From Natronorubrum thiooxidans (GTDB taxonomy: Archaea > Halobacteriota > Halobacteria > Halobacteriales > Natrialbaceae), in contig NZ_FTNR01000005.1 of NCBI RefSeq assembly GCF_900156475.1, forward strand, positions 124,001 through 188,000: a stretch of DNA of 64,000 bases, written 5' to 3'. The position numbers were made by a program, and so were the translations under genes. This document shows positions 53,956 to 63,576 of this stretch, piece after piece. The number at the start of each line of letters is the position of its first letter. Positions within the stretch are counted from its first letter, which is position 1. The notes below the pieces were generated by a model. It was not told the DNA's origin. It did no database searches and saw nothing but the letters and a program-made list of their open reading frames with translations.

Positions 53956-55173
53956 ATGAACTTTGAAGACACACACGAACGGTCGATGATCCGCCAGACA
54001 GCGGCGGAGATCGCCGAGCAGTATGGACCGGAACACTGGCGCGAGAAGGAAGAAAACGGCGAGTTCTCCACGGAATTTTGGAACGAACTCGGCGACGCCG
54101 GCTTCCACGGCCTCCTCGTCCCCGAGGAGTACGACGGCGCTGGCATGGGAATGCAAGAGATGGGGCTGGCCATGGAAACGCTCTGTGCCGAGGGTTGTGG
54201 CATGGCCGGCACGTGGTATCTCGTGTTGACCGCCGGGATGGCCGCCGTCGGCATCCGCGAGAACGGCACCGAGGAGCAGAAAGAACTCTACCTGCCCGAC
54301 ATCGCAACCGGCGCGCGTAACTTCTCGATCGGGATCACCGAACCCGAGGCGGGGACAAACACGCTCAACGTCGCCACTCGAGCCGAGAAAGACTCCGCCG
54401 AGCAAAGCTCGGCTGATCCCGCGGAAGCCACCGCTTCCGCGGATGGCGACGAGTACGTCCTCAACGGCAAGAAGGCGTGGATCACGTTCGCAGATCGGGC
54501 CGACAACATGATCCTCGTCACGCGGACGACACCCCGCGAGGAGGTCGACCGCGGCACCGACGGGATCAGCTTGTTCGTCGTCGATATGGACGATCCGAAC
54601 ATCGACGTCTCGCCGATCTCCAAACACGCGATGAACTACTCGAAGTCGTGTGAGGTCTTCTTCGAGGACGTCCGCGTGCCCGAGGAGAACCTGCTCGGCG
54701 AGGAAGACGACGGCTGGTGGGTGCTGGTCGACATGCTCAACCCAGAGCGAATCGGCTTTGCGGCCGCCGGCACCGGAATCGGCAAACTCGCCTCGAACGC
54801 AGCGATCCAGTACGCCAACGACCGCGAGATTTTCGGCGCACCGATCGGCACCCATCAGGCCGTCTCGTTCCCGATCACGGAAGCCTACGCCAAAATGGAG
54901 ACAGCCGCGCTCATGCGCGAGAAGGCCGCCTGGCTCTATGATCAGGGCGAAGACTGTGGCTACGAGACCAACGTCGCGAAGGCGACGGCCGTGGACGCCG
55001 GCATCGAGGCAGTCAAACACTCGATGCAGGCCTTTGGCGGCTGGGGATACGCCACGGAGTACGACGTCGAACGCTGGTGGCGCGAGATTAACCTCACGCG
55101 ACTCGCACCCGTCTCCCAGCAGATGGCGTACAACCACATCGGCCAACAGCTCGGCTTCCCCAAATCCTACTGA
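53956..55173 (+). CDS. Acyl-CoA dehydrogenase with an inserted low-complexity loop
   Basis: 405 residues. The N-terminal helical domain starts [22 protein letters not shown]; the FAD domain has [14 protein letters not shown] and [15 protein letters not shown] 16-residue Ser/Ala/Glu insert lies in between (about residues 147-162). The C-terminal end [18 protein letters not shown] is conserved, but the usual 'EGT' general-base segment is replaced by [13 protein letters not shown]. It oxidises an acyl-CoA to the 2-enoyl-CoA and gives electrons to ETF. Start ATG 53956 is preferred over 53923, whose residues look random. Confidence 0.9.
   Translation: MNFEDTHERSMIRQTAAEIAEQYGPEHWREKEENGEFSTEFWNELGDAGFHGLLVPEEYDGAGMGMQEMGLAMETLCAEGCGMAGTWYLVLTAGMAAVGIRENGTEEQKELYLPDIATGARNFSIGITEPEAGTNTLNVATRAEKDSAEQSSADPAEATASADGDEYVLNGKKAWITFADRADNMILVTRTTPREEVDRGTDGISLFVVDMDDPNIDVSPISKHAMNYSKSCEVFFEDVRVPEENLLGEEDDGWWVLVDMLNPERIGFAAAGTGIGKLASNAAIQYANDREIFGAPIGTHQAVSFPITEAYAKMETAALMREKAAWLYDQGEDCGYETNVAKATAVDAGIEAVKHSMQAFGGWGYATEYDVERWWREINLTRLAPVSQQMAYNHIGQQLGFPKSY
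54397..54442. repeat. Two tandem perfect palindromes inside the acyl-CoA dehydrogenase gene
   Basis: Hairpin 1: GCCGAGC (54397-54403), AAA loop, GCTCGGC (54407-54413). Hairpin 2: CCGCGGAAGC (54419-54428), CACC loop, GCTTCCGCGG (54433-54442). Together they encode the insert in the dehydrogenase and preserve the frame. They look like a small palindromic element inserted in a coding gene. Confidence 0.65.
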
Positions 55174-55175
55174 GC

Positions 55176-56963
55176 ATGTTCGAAAAACTACTGGTCGCGA
55201 ACCGCGGCGAAATCGCCGTTCGCGTCATGAGCGCCTGTGAGGAACTCGGCATTGAGACGGTCGCCGTCTACAGCGACGCCGACCGCGACGCCGGCCACGT
55301 CGACTACGCCGACGAAGCGTACAACGTCGGCCCCGCGCCGGCAAGCGAGTCGTATCTCGACGGCGAGACGATTATCGAGGTCGCCAACCGGGCGGGAGCC
55401 GACGCGATCCACCCCGGCTACGGCTTTCTTGCGGAGAACGCAGCGTTCGCAAGCCAAGTCGAGGAGGCCGAGGGAATCAGCTGGGTCGGTCCCTCGAGCG
55501 ACGCCATGACGGCCTTAGGCGAGAAGACCAACGCTCGCCGGATCATGCAAGCCGCCGACGTCCCGGTCGTGCCTGGGACGACCGAACCCGTCGAGTCGGC
55601 CGCCGAGGTGCGCGAGCTGGGCGCGGAGTTTGGCTACCCGATCGCCATCAAAGCCGAAGGCGGCGGTGGCGGCCGCGGCATGAAGATCGTCCGCGGCGAC
55701 GACGAGGTCGAGGACGCCTTCGAGAGCGCCAAACGCGAAGGCGAAGCCTACTTCGACAACGACTCGGTGTACGTCGAGAAGTTCCTCGAGGCTCCAAAAC
55801 ACGTCGAGGTACAGATTCTCGCAGACGAACACGGCACAGTGTTGCATCTCGGTGAACGAGACTGTTCGCTCCAGCGTCGCCACCAGAAGGTCATCGAAGA
55901 AGCGCCGAGTCCGGCGCTCGACTCGAGACTTCGTGAGGCGATCGGCAACGCGGCCCGGCGGGGCGTCCGCGAGGCCGACTACACGAACGCAGGCACAGTG
56001 GAGTTCCTCGTTGAAGATGGGGAGTTCTACTTTATGGAGGTCAACACCCGGATTCAGGTCGAACACACCGTCAGCGAGGAGGTGACGGGGATCGACATCG
56101 TCCGCGAACAGCTCCGTATCGCGGCCGGCGAGGAACTTCCCTACACGCAAGACGACATCGAGATCGAGGGCCACGCGATGGAGTTCCGGATCAACGCCGA
56201 GAACCCCGCGAACGGGTTCGCGCCGACGCCCGGCACGCTTTCGACCTACGACCCGCCGGGCGGCCTCGGCGTCCGGATCGACGACGCAATCACGAAAGGC
56301 GACGTGATCGCCGGCGACTACGACTCGATGATCGCGAAGCTGATCGTCCGCGCGCCGACGCGAGTGCGCTGTCTCGAGCGCTCCCGACGAGCGCTCGCCC
56401 ACTTCGACGTCGGCGTCGAGACGACGATCCCGTTCCACCGGCTGATGCTCGACGACGAGACGTTCCGCACGGGTGCACACACGACGAACTACCTCGACGA
56501 GACGGTCAGCGACGACGACCTCGCGGCCGCCGTCGAACGCTGGAGCACGGCCGTCGACGACGACGGTGCGACCGGCAGCGGCTCGACGAACGATCTCGTC
56601 GTCGAGGTCGAGGGCCAGCGGTTCGATGTCGCCGTCACTGGAGACGTTCCGCGGGCAGCCAGCGGGAACGGCGGGGCCGACGCGGGCGGCTCCGCGACTG
56701 GATCGACGGCCTCGAGCACCGGCAGCACTGGTAGCGGGCAAGTCACCGCGAGCGACGCGGTTACGGCCGAGATGCAGGGCACTGTGCTCTCCGTGAACGT
56801 CAGCCCGGGCGACCAGGTCGCCCAGGGCGAGGTCGTCTGCGTCCTCGAGGCGATGAAGATGGAAAACGACGTGGTGGCACCGGCCGCCGGCAGCGTTGCG
56901 GACGTTGCCGTGGCGGACGGTGACACAGTTGATATGGGCGACCCACTGGTCGTCTTGGAGTAA
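55176..56963 (+). CDS. accC: Acyl-CoA carboxylase, biotin carboxylase-BCCP fusion
   Basis: 595 residues. The biotin carboxylase domain (1-450) has the ATP loop [14 protein letters not shown] (about 158), [20 protein letters not shown] (about 230) and the [10 protein letters not shown] metal/bicarbonate site (about 287). A linker rich in Gly/Ser/Thr (about 510-540) leads to the biotinyl domain with EAMKMEN (about 567), the lysine of which is biotinylated. It carboxylates biotin with bicarbonate and ATP. The gene starts two bases after the dehydrogenase stop and is followed two bases later by the carboxyltransferase gene. Confidence 0.95.
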   Translation: MFEKLLVANRGEIAVRVMSACEELGIETVAVYSDADRDAGHVDYADEAYNVGPAPASESYLDGETIIEVANRAGADAIHPGYGFLAENAAFASQVEEAEGISWVGPSSDAMTALGEKTNARRIMQAADVPVVPGTTEPVESAAEVRELGAEFGYPIAIKAEGGGGGRGMKIVRGDDEVEDAFESAKREGEAYFDNDSVYVEKFLEAPKHVEVQILADEHGTVLHLGERDCSLQRRHQKVIEEAPSPALDSRLREAIGNAARRGVREADYTNAGTVEFLVEDGEFYFMEVNTRIQVEHTVSEEVTGIDIVREQLRIAAGEELPYTQDDIEIEGHAMEFRINAENPANGFAPTPGTLSTYDPPGGLGVRIDDAITKGDVIAGDYDSMIAKLIVRAPTRVRCLERSRRALAHFDVGVETTIPFHRLMLDDETFRTGAHTTNYLDETVSDDDLAAAVERWSTAVDDDGATGSGSTNDLVVEVEGQRFDVAVTGDVPRAASGNGGADAGGSATGSTASSTGSTGSGQVTASDAVTAEMQGTVLSVNVSPGDQVAQGEVVCVLEAMKMENDVVAPAAGSVADVAVADGDTVDMGDPLVVLE

Positions 56964-56965
56964 CG

Positions 56966-58759
56966 ATGGAACTGAGAATCAACACGACGGCAACCGAGCA
57001 GGAAGCAAAGGCGATCGCGAAGGCACTCGCCTCGCATTTCGGCGAGGACGTCGAACTGTACGCCCAAGGGGGCGACGACCTCCTCGCGAGTGTCTCGCCA
57101 GACGTGAGCGCGGGCGACGCGACGACCGAACCGGCGACCAGCGAAACGGCAACCGTCGACGGCGGTAACGCAGAGCCGCTTGGCCCGACCGCTCGAGAGG
57201 AGACGCTGCAAGCCGAGATCGACGACATCCTCGAGGGCGGCCCCGAGAAGTACCGCGAGCGACTCTCCGACCAGGGGAAGCTGTTCGTCCGCGACCGGCT
57301 CGACCTCTGGTTTGGCGAAGACGGCCTGTCGTTCGAAGACGGCAAGTTCGCCAACTTCGACGCGTGGCATCCGAGCGGCCAGGACAGCGACCCCGATTCG
57401 GACGATCGACTGCCCGCGGACGGGCTCATCACCGGCGCTGCCGAGTTCGAGGGTCGAGATCTGCATTTCATGGCCAACGACTTCACCGTCAAAGCGGGGT
57501 CGATGGCCGAGAAAGGCGTCGAGAAGTTCCTCCGGATGCAACAGCGCGCACTGAAAACCGGCCGACCAGTGCTGTACCTGATGGACTCCTCGGGCGGCCG
57601 GATCGACCAGCAAAGCGGCTTCTTCGCGAACCGCGAGGGGATCGGGAAGTACTACTACAACCACTCGATGCTCTCGGGCCGTGTCCCACAGATCTGCGTG
57701 CTCTACGGCCCCTGTATCGCCGGGGCCGCCTACACGCCGATGTTCGCCGACTTCACGATCATGGTTCGGGACGTCTCGGCGATGGCGATCGCCTCCCCGC
57801 GGATGGTCAAGATGGTCACCGGCGAGGAGATCGACCTCCAGGACCTCGGCGGTCCGGACGTCCACGCCAGGCATTCGGGCAGTGCGGACCTGATCGCCGA
57901 AGACGAGGAACATGCCCGCGAACTCGTCGCGAAACTCATCGGCTACCTGCCGGACAACGCAGACGAGAAACCGCCGCGGACGGAAGGGACGGCTCCCGCA
58001 CGGGCACCCGAGGGGATCGATTCCGTCGTCCCACAGGAGCCAAACCGTGGCTACGATATGAACGACGTCATCGAGCGCGTCGTCGACGCCGGCTCGACAC
58101 TCGAGGTCCGCCCGGAGTACGGCCCGGAGATCATCACGTCGTTTGCCCGCATCGACGGCCGACCGATCGGGATCGTCGCCAACCAGCCAAACCACCGCGC
58201 TGGTGCGATCTTCCCCGACGCTGCCGAGAAGGCCGCGGAGTTCATCTGGACCTGCGACGCCTATGACATCCCGCTGTTGTACCTGTGTGACACGCCCGGC
58301 TTCATGGCCGGCTCGCAGGTCGAGAAAGACGGCATCTTAGAGCAAGGCAAGAAGATGATCTACGCGACGTCCTCGGCAACGGTGCCCAAACAGTCCGTCG
58401 TTGTCCGCAAGGCCTACGGCGCGGGGATCTACGCCATGTCGGGGCCGGCCTACGATCCCGAAAGCGTGATCGGCCTGCCGAGCGGCGAGATCGCCATCAT
58501 GGGCCCTGAAGCGGCGATCAACGCCGTCTACGCGAACAAGCTGGCCGCGATCGACGACCCGGACGAACGCGCACGGAAAGAACAGGAGCTGCGCGAGGAG
58601 TACCGCGAGGATATCAACGTCCACCGGATGGCCAGCGAGGTCGTCATCGACGAGATCGTGCCGCCGAGTTCGCTTCGAGAGGAACTCGAGGCCCGCTTTG
58701 CGTTCTACGAGACCGTCGAGAAGGACCTGCCAGACAAGAAACACGGGACGATCCTCTGA
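56966..58759 (+). CDS. Acyl-CoA carboxyltransferase subunit with N-terminal AccE/PccX-like extension
   Basis: 597 residues, about 60-80 longer than typical PccB. Residues 1-34, MELRINTTATEQEAKAI..., have the 'L-R-I ... T-x-E-E-x-A-A-I-x-A-x-L' layout of the small epsilon/PccX subunits that stabilise acyl-CoA carboxylases. A Thr/Ser-rich linker (about 40-75) leads to the CT core: FMANDFTVKAGSMAEKGVEK, LYLMDSSGGRIDQQ, LYGPCIAGAAYTPM and a C-terminal half with GAIFPDAAEKAAEFIW and KKMIYATSSATVP. It accepts carboxyl from biotin onto an acyl- or enoyl-CoA. Operon with accC. Confidence 0.92.
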   Translation: MELRINTTATEQEAKAIAKALASHFGEDVELYAQGGDDLLASVSPDVSAGDATTEPATSETATVDGGNAEPLGPTAREETLQAEIDDILEGGPEKYRERLSDQGKLFVRDRLDLWFGEDGLSFEDGKFANFDAWHPSGQDSDPDSDDRLPADGLITGAAEFEGRDLHFMANDFTVKAGSMAEKGVEKFLRMQQRALKTGRPVLYLMDSSGGRIDQQSGFFANREGIGKYYYNHSMLSGRVPQICVLYGPCIAGAAYTPMFADFTIMVRDVSAMAIASPRMVKMVTGEEIDLQDLGGPDVHARHSGSADLIAEDEEHARELVAKLIGYLPDNADEKPPRTEGTAPARAPEGIDSVVPQEPNRGYDMNDVIERVVDAGSTLEVRPEYGPEIITSFARIDGRPIGIVANQPNHRAGAIFPDAAEKAAEFIWTCDAYDIPLLYLCDTPGFMAGSQVEKDGILEQGKKMIYATSSATVPKQSVVVRKAYGAGIYAMSGPAYDPESVIGLPSGEIAIMGPEAAINAVYANKLAAIDDPDERARKEQELREEYREDINVHRMASEVVIDEIVPPSSLREELEARFAFYETVEKDLPDKKHGTIL

Positions 58760-58797
58760 ACACCCGCTAAACGAGCCACCACAGCAATCACACATTC

Positions 58798-59265
58798 ATG
58801 ACTGGACTGTACTACGAGGAGTTCGACGTCGGCGAGACGATCGACCACGAGCGCCGACGGACGATCAGCGAGAGCGACAATCAACGGTTCTGTGACATGA
58901 CGATGAACCAGCAGCCGCTCCATCTTGACGCGGCGTTTGCGTCCGGGACGGGGTTCGGTGAGCGACTGGTCAACGGCCTCTACACGATGTCGCTCGCAGT
59001 CGGGCTCTCAATCCCCGAGACGACCGACGGCACCATCGTCGCCAACCTCTCCTACGACAACGTCGAGCATCCGGAGCCGGTCGTTCATGGCGACACGATC
59101 CGCGCACAGTCGACGGTGACGGAGAAACGAGAGACCAGCGACGGCGAACGAGGCATCGTCACCATGCACGTCGAGGTGTTCAAAGTCAACGACCCGGAGG
59201 AGCCGCTGGTCTGTGAGTTCGACCGGACCGTTCTCTCGCTAAAACGGAGCCACGACGATGCGTAA
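58798..59265 (+). CDS. MaoC-like dehydratase (hotdog fold)
   Basis: 155 residues. YYEEFDVGETIDHERRRTISESDNQRFCDMTMNQQPLHLDAAFASGTGFGERLVNGLYTMSL carries the hydratase-2 type pattern, with Asp in 'F..mt.D..plH.D' replaced by Asn (MTMNQQPLHLD) and the conserved His present. It hydrates 2-enoyl-CoAs or dehydrates 3-hydroxyacyl-CoAs. The family is also seen as mesaconyl-CoA hydratase. It sits after the carboxylase genes, where the pathway logic wants a hydratase. Confidence 0.86.
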   Translation: MTGLYYEEFDVGETIDHERRRTISESDNQRFCDMTMNQQPLHLDAAFASGTGFGERLVNGLYTMSLAVGLSIPETTDGTIVANLSYDNVEHPEPVVHGDTIRAQSTVTEKRETSDGERGIVTMHVEVFKVNDPEEPLVCEFDRTVLSLKRSHDDA

Positions 59266-59529
59266 TCGACTGACACCGTCAGTCGGGCGGCAATGTGCGG
59301 ACAGTACCGGGCGTTCCGTCGCCGTGACGACGGGAGAAGGTGAGACGCGTGCCACAGCAAACGAGATGCCGGCGACTCGAGCGTCGAAACCACCACCGTG
59401 CCGGAAGCGAGGATGGGGCGGTTGAACAGCGGACTCGAGGGGTGGCGGTCACCCGATCGGGAGGTACCAACGAGACACAGGCTGAAAAATGAACGAGAAT
59501 CACAACACATGGACGGGGAAACCGAACGC

Positions 59530-60855
59530 ATGAACGACTCACGACTATCGCGACGAACCTATCTCAAGGGGGCAGCCGCAGTGGCGGGAACCGGAGCAAC
59601 CGCGGGCTGTGCGCTCCTCAACGAGGATCTCGGGCAAGACAGTATCGAGGGGATTCCGGACGAACCGTTCCGGATCGTGCAGTTGCTGTTCGAATCCGGG
59701 CCGGCCGCGTTCTACGGCGAGCAAGCGAAAAACGCGACCGATATGCTCGTCGACCAGATCAACGCGGAGGGTGGCCTGCTCGGCGAGCGCGAGATCGAGA
59801 TCGTCGACAGACTCGACGAGGGCGCAGGCCTGGACTCGCTCATCAGCGAAGTCCAGGCGATCGCTCAAGAGGGCGAGGTCGACATGCTCTTTAGCATCAT
59901 CTCGAGTGCACACTCGCTCGGGGTCGCACCGGCGGCAAACGACCAACAGATGCCGTTTCTGGTGACGATGCCGGGAACGTACCAGCTGTTCGAAGAGAAC
60001 CCGGAGATGGACTACGTCGTCCGAACGGCCGGCTCGAACGCCGCCGGCGCGATCGGGGCCGTCCGAATGGTCGAACAGATGGACAACGTCGAGACGGTGG
60101 TTACGATCGACCCCGACTACGCCTGGGGCCACGACCACCAGGAGATGTTCACGACGGCTCTCGAGAACGTGAGACCGGATATCGACGTCGTCGAGTCGCG
60201 CTACCCCGATCTGGGTGAAACGGACTACAGCGCCCACGTGAGCGCGATCGCCGGCGAGGAGCCGGATCTGCTGTTCTCGAGTCTGTGGGGCGGCGACACC
60301 GCGACGTTCGTCTCGCAGGGTGTCGACGGCGGCTTGTTCGAGCAGGTCGGGGAAGCGCTGCTCGTCGGCGACACCGGCGCGCCGTTGCTTCGTGAACTCG
60401 GCGGAGATATGCCAGAAAATGTCTGGCTTGGTGGGCGGGCCGGCTACCAGCCCACCTACCGCTACGAGGGGGACGAGGCCCACCAAGAGTTCGTCGATGA
60501 CTACTACGAGCGCTACGACCAGCTTCCGGGCTGGGGTGCCTATCACGACTGGGCCGGCCTGAAGACGCTCCAGGAGGGTGTCGAACGTGCCGTCTCGATC
60601 ATCGGCGACTGGCCGACCGGTGAACAGCTCATGGCGGCGATGAACGATATCTCGGTCGAGATGCCACACGGCCAACACACAATGCGGGGCCCACAGGCGG
60701 CCGCCCCTGCCGTTTTCGGACGGCCGACGGACGATCACGACTTCCCCGTCGATCACATGCTGACATCCGACTTCGAGTTCATCTCCGCGACGGAAGTGAA
60801 CCCGCCCACTGGTGTTGCAACGATGGAGTGGGTCGACGACATCGAGCCGGTATAA
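59530..60855 (+). CDS. livK: Branched-chain-type ABC transporter, substrate-binding lipoprotein
   Basis: About 441 residues from ATG 59530 (MNDSRLSRRTYLKGAAAVAG). It has a Tat motif SRRTYLKG and a lipobox TAGC, so it is exported folded and lipid-anchored; ATG 59509, seven codons upstream, is an alternative. The Leu/Ile/Val-binding fold (Peripla_BP_6) shows FRIVQLLFESGPAA, GLLGERE and TIDPDYAWGHDHQEMF. It binds the compound imported by the following permeases. The gap 59266-59529 holds no other gene, and the promoter is not clear. Confidence 0.9.
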   Translation: MNDSRLSRRTYLKGAAAVAGTGATAGCALLNEDLGQDSIEGIPDEPFRIVQLLFESGPAAFYGEQAKNATDMLVDQINAEGGLLGEREIEIVDRLDEGAGLDSLISEVQAIAQEGEVDMLFSIISSAHSLGVAPAANDQQMPFLVTMPGTYQLFEENPEMDYVVRTAGSNAAGAIGAVRMVEQMDNVETVVTIDPDYAWGHDHQEMFTTALENVRPDIDVVESRYPDLGETDYSAHVSAIAGEEPDLLFSSLWGGDTATFVSQGVDGGLFEQVGEALLVGDTGAPLLRELGGDMPENVWLGGRAGYQPTYRYEGDEAHQEFVDDYYERYDQLPGWGAYHDWAGLKTLQEGVERAVSIIGDWPTGEQLMAAMNDISVEMPHGQHTMRGPQAAAPAVFGRPTDDHDFPVDHMLTSDFEFISATEVNPPTGVATMEWVDDIEPV

Positions 60856-60868
60856 TGGAGGACGAATA

Positions 60869-61795
60869 ATGATACCAGAAACACTCCTGGGACAGCCGTT
60901 CGTGCTGGGACATACGTTCAACGGGCTGTATTTCGCAGCCCTGCTGTTTTTCGCCTCGGTCGGGCTGACGCTCGTGTTCGGCATTCTCAATCTGCTGAAC
61001 ATGGCCCACGCCGCGTTCTACGGGCTGGGTGCGTACGTCGCCGTTTGGACGCTGAACAACATCGGCGATATCACGACGTCGGTAGCGGCGTTGCTAGTGG
61101 TACTCGTCCTCGTGATCCCACTCGTGGTGTTCGTGTTAGCGGCGGCGCTCGACAAATCGGTGTTTGCGCCCCTCTATGATATCGAACCGGTGTATCAGCT
61201 GCTGGCCACGTTCGGTGTCATCCTCATGCTCGACGACATCATCAAGTACATCTGGGGCGGGACGCCGATCAGCGTCGCCGCCGCGACCAACCCGTCCAGA
61301 CAGTTGGGGACGGTCGACGTCCTCGGGGCTTCGATCTCGATGTACCGATCGTTCGTCATCCTGATCGCCGTCTGCTGTGCCGTCGGGCTCTACTTGATGT
61401 TCGTCAAGACGAAGATCGGCAAGATCTCACAGGCGATGTCCGAGGACTACGAGATGGTCCAGATGCTCGGGATCAACGTCACCCGGGTTCGCGTGTTGAT
61501 CTTTAGCCTCTCGATTGCGATCGCCGCCCTCGGCGGCGCCCTGTTCGTGCCGTTTGCCGTGGCCACACCGGCCGTGACACTCGAGTACGTGTTGCTTTCG
61601 TTCGCCGTGATCGTCATCGGCGGGCTCGGAAGCCTCAAGGGGGTCATCGTGGCGTCGCTGATCATCGGGATGGTTCGAAGCTTCGGCATCGCATACGTTC
61701 CGGCGATCGAACTGGCGATCGTCTTCGCACTCATGGTGGTCGTCATCATCGTCAAGCCCGAGGGCCTGTTCGGTGATCAGGGGGTGGTCGAATGA
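60869..61795 (+). CDS. livH: Branched-chain-type ABC permease LivH
   Basis: 308 residues with about eight membrane helices. The start MIPETLLGQPFVLGHTFNGL leads to the LivH signature GLTLVFGILNLLNMAHAAFYGLGAY, later AMSEDYEMVQMLGINVTRVR (permease coupling loop) and a C-terminal GGLGSLKGVIVASLIIGMV. ATG 60869 is used; 13 bases separate it from the binding-protein stop. It overlaps livM at ATGA. Confidence 0.93.
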   Translation: MIPETLLGQPFVLGHTFNGLYFAALLFFASVGLTLVFGILNLLNMAHAAFYGLGAYVAVWTLNNIGDITTSVAALLVVLVLVIPLVVFVLAAALDKSVFAPLYDIEPVYQLLATFGVILMLDDIIKYIWGGTPISVAAATNPSRQLGTVDVLGASISMYRSFVILIAVCCAVGLYLMFVKTKIGKISQAMSEDYEMVQMLGINVTRVRVLIFSLSIAIAALGGALFVPFAVATPAVTLEYVLLSFAVIVIGGLGSLKGVIVASLIIGMVRSFGIAYVPAIELAIVFALMVVVIIVKPEGLFGDQGVVE

Positions 61796-62820
61796 GCACC
61801 CGCTTGCCGACGTTCGGGAACGTCGAACTGACGGAGACGCTGCAAGACTGGCGGCTCCTCTCGGGTATCGTCCTGTTCGTCGTGCTCGCTCTGTACCCGG
61901 GGATAACGCTCAACGCCTACCACACGCGGCTACTGACGTGGATCATGTGTTTCGCCATCGCCGCGATGGGATTCAACATCGTCCTCGGCTACACGGGGCT
62001 GTTGTCGTTCGGTCACGCGGCGTTTTTCGGTACCGGCATGTATACCGTCGTGCTCGTGATGGGGCAGGCCGGGATCAACGATCTCGTGGTATTGCTCCTG
62101 CTTGCGATGATCATGTCCGGGATCGTCGGTGCCATCATTGGCGCGTTGTCCGTCAAGACCCACGAGATCTACTTCGCGCTGTTGACACTGGCACTGGCAC
62201 AGCTGCTGTACATCCTTGCCGTTCGAGACATCGGCGGACTCACTCGCGGGACCGACGGGATCGGTGTCTCCCGGCCCGATTTCTTCGGCATTCCAGTGAG
62301 CGAACTGTCGGCACAGATCTACCTGCTCGGGTTCTACTACCACGTCGTGTTGGTGGCCCTGGCCGCGACGATCGTCCTGCTCTGGTTCGTCCTCCGATCA
62401 CCGTTCGGACTCACGCTGAAGATGATCCGTGAGAACGAGACGCGAGCGGAGATGACCGGCGTCCCGGTGTTGCGATACCGCGTCTACTCGATGATCCTGT
62501 CGGCGATGATCGTCGGCCTCGGCGGCGCGCTGTACGCCGTCCTGATCGGCCACATTACCCCGGAGTATCTCGACTGGACGATGTCGGGTGAGATCGTCTT
62601 CATGGCGTTGCTCGGTGGCATTGGAACCTTCTTCGGCCCGGTCATCGGTGCCGGTGGCTTCATCATGCTGCAGGAGTTGGCGCTGTCGTACACCGAGTAC
62701 TGGCACTTTACGATGGGGCTCGTGCTGTTCGTCGTCGTCCTGACGCTACGTGAAAACGGCATCTGGGGCGGCGCAAAGACGCTCGTCGAGATGATCACCG
62801 ATCGGCGGGGTGAACAATGA
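61792..62820 (+). CDS. livM: Branched-chain-type ABC permease LivM
   Basis: 342 residues with about nine to ten helices. YTGLLSFGHAAFFGTGMY is the LivM signature, FGLTLKMIRENETRAEMTGV is the coupling loop, and GGIGTFFGPVIGAGGF follows. The start overlaps the livH stop (ATGA), and the stop overlaps the livG start, so translation is coupled. A hydrophilic N-terminus of about 20 residues precedes the first helix. Confidence 0.93.
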   Translation: MSTRLPTFGNVELTETLQDWRLLSGIVLFVVLALYPGITLNAYHTRLLTWIMCFAIAAMGFNIVLGYTGLLSFGHAAFFGTGMYTVVLVMGQAGINDLVVLLLLAMIMSGIVGAIIGALSVKTHEIYFALLTLALAQLLYILAVRDIGGLTRGTDGIGVSRPDFFGIPVSELSAQIYLLGFYYHVVLVALAATIVLLWFVLRSPFGLTLKMIRENETRAEMTGVPVLRYRVYSMILSAMIVGLGGALYAVLIGHITPEYLDWTMSGEIVFMALLGGIGTFFGPVIGAGGFIMLQELALSYTEYWHFTMGLVLFVVVLTLRENGIWGGAKTLVEMITDRRGEQ

Positions 62821-63575
62821 GTACAGAACCAATCCTCAAAACCGAAAACGTTCGCAAAGATTTCGGAAGTATCGTCGCCGTCGATGGCGTCAGCGTCGAG
62901 TTCTACGACGACGAAATCGTCGGCATCATCGGTCCCAACGGGGCCGGCAAGACCACGTTCACGAACCTCATCTCGGGTGCGTTGCCGTTGACCGATGGGA
63001 CCATCGTCTTCGACGGCGAGGACATCTCGAGCCTGCAAAAGTACAAGCGGGTCCGTCGGGGACTCGTCCGCTCGTTTCAGATCCCACAGATCTACGACGA
63101 GATGACGGTGTTCGAGAACATGCAGGCGAGCGTTCTCTCGCGAAAACAGGAGAACAATCGCCTGTTCATGCCAACCAACCGGGACAGCGCCTCCGTCAGC
63201 GAGACGGAGCGACTCCTCGAGTTGTTCAACCTCGAGGCCCACGCGGACGACCACACCGAACACCTCCCACACGGCGTCCGAAAGGTCCTCGACGTGGCGA
63301 TGTCGTTCGCACTCGAGCCGGAGATCATGATCCTCGACGAGCCGACCAGCGGCGTCGGCTCGCGCGAGAAAAACGCCGTCATGGAGACGATCACCGAGGC
63401 TGCGGTCGAACAGCACATCGGCCTGATATTCATCGAACACGACATGGAACTCATTCGCGACTACTCCGACCGGATTATCGCCCTCCACGAAGGGCGCGTG
63501 CTCGCCGACGACGATGTGGCGGCCGTGATGGAATCAGAGGAAGTCAACCAGTTCATCCTCGAGGGAGGTGTCTGA
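62817..63575 (+). CDS. livG: Branched-chain-type ABC ATPase LivG
   Basis: 252 residues. Walker A GPNGAGKTT (about 42), Q-loop RSFQIPQIYDEMTVFEN, Walker B IMILDEPTSGV and switch histidine FIEHDME. The usual LSGGQQR signature is altered: LPHGVRKVLDVAMSF occupies its place. Such non-canonical signatures occur in LivG subunits. It pairs with LivF in a heteromeric ATPase. Overlaps livM by four bases. Confidence 0.92.
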   Translation: MSTEPILKTENVRKDFGSIVAVDGVSVEFYDDEIVGIIGPNGAGKTTFTNLISGALPLTDGTIVFDGEDISSLQKYKRVRRGLVRSFQIPQIYDEMTVFENMQASVLSRKQENNRLFMPTNRDSASVSETERLLELFNLEAHADDHTEHLPHGVRKVLDVAMSFALEPEIMILDEPTSGVGSREKNAVMETITEAAVEQHIGLIFIEHDMELIRDYSDRIIALHEGRVLADDDVAAVMESEEVNQFILEGGV

Positions 63576-63576
63576 G

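Noticed and set aside
56489-58195. 568-codon antisense frame over the carboxylase genes
   Set aside because: Composition is that of a codon shadow, and both sense genes are complete with conserved motifs.
59266-59529. Coding potential between the MaoC gene and livK
   Set aside because: The in-frame extension of livK to 59398 gives non-conserved residues; the Tat signal fixes the start at 59530 or 59509.
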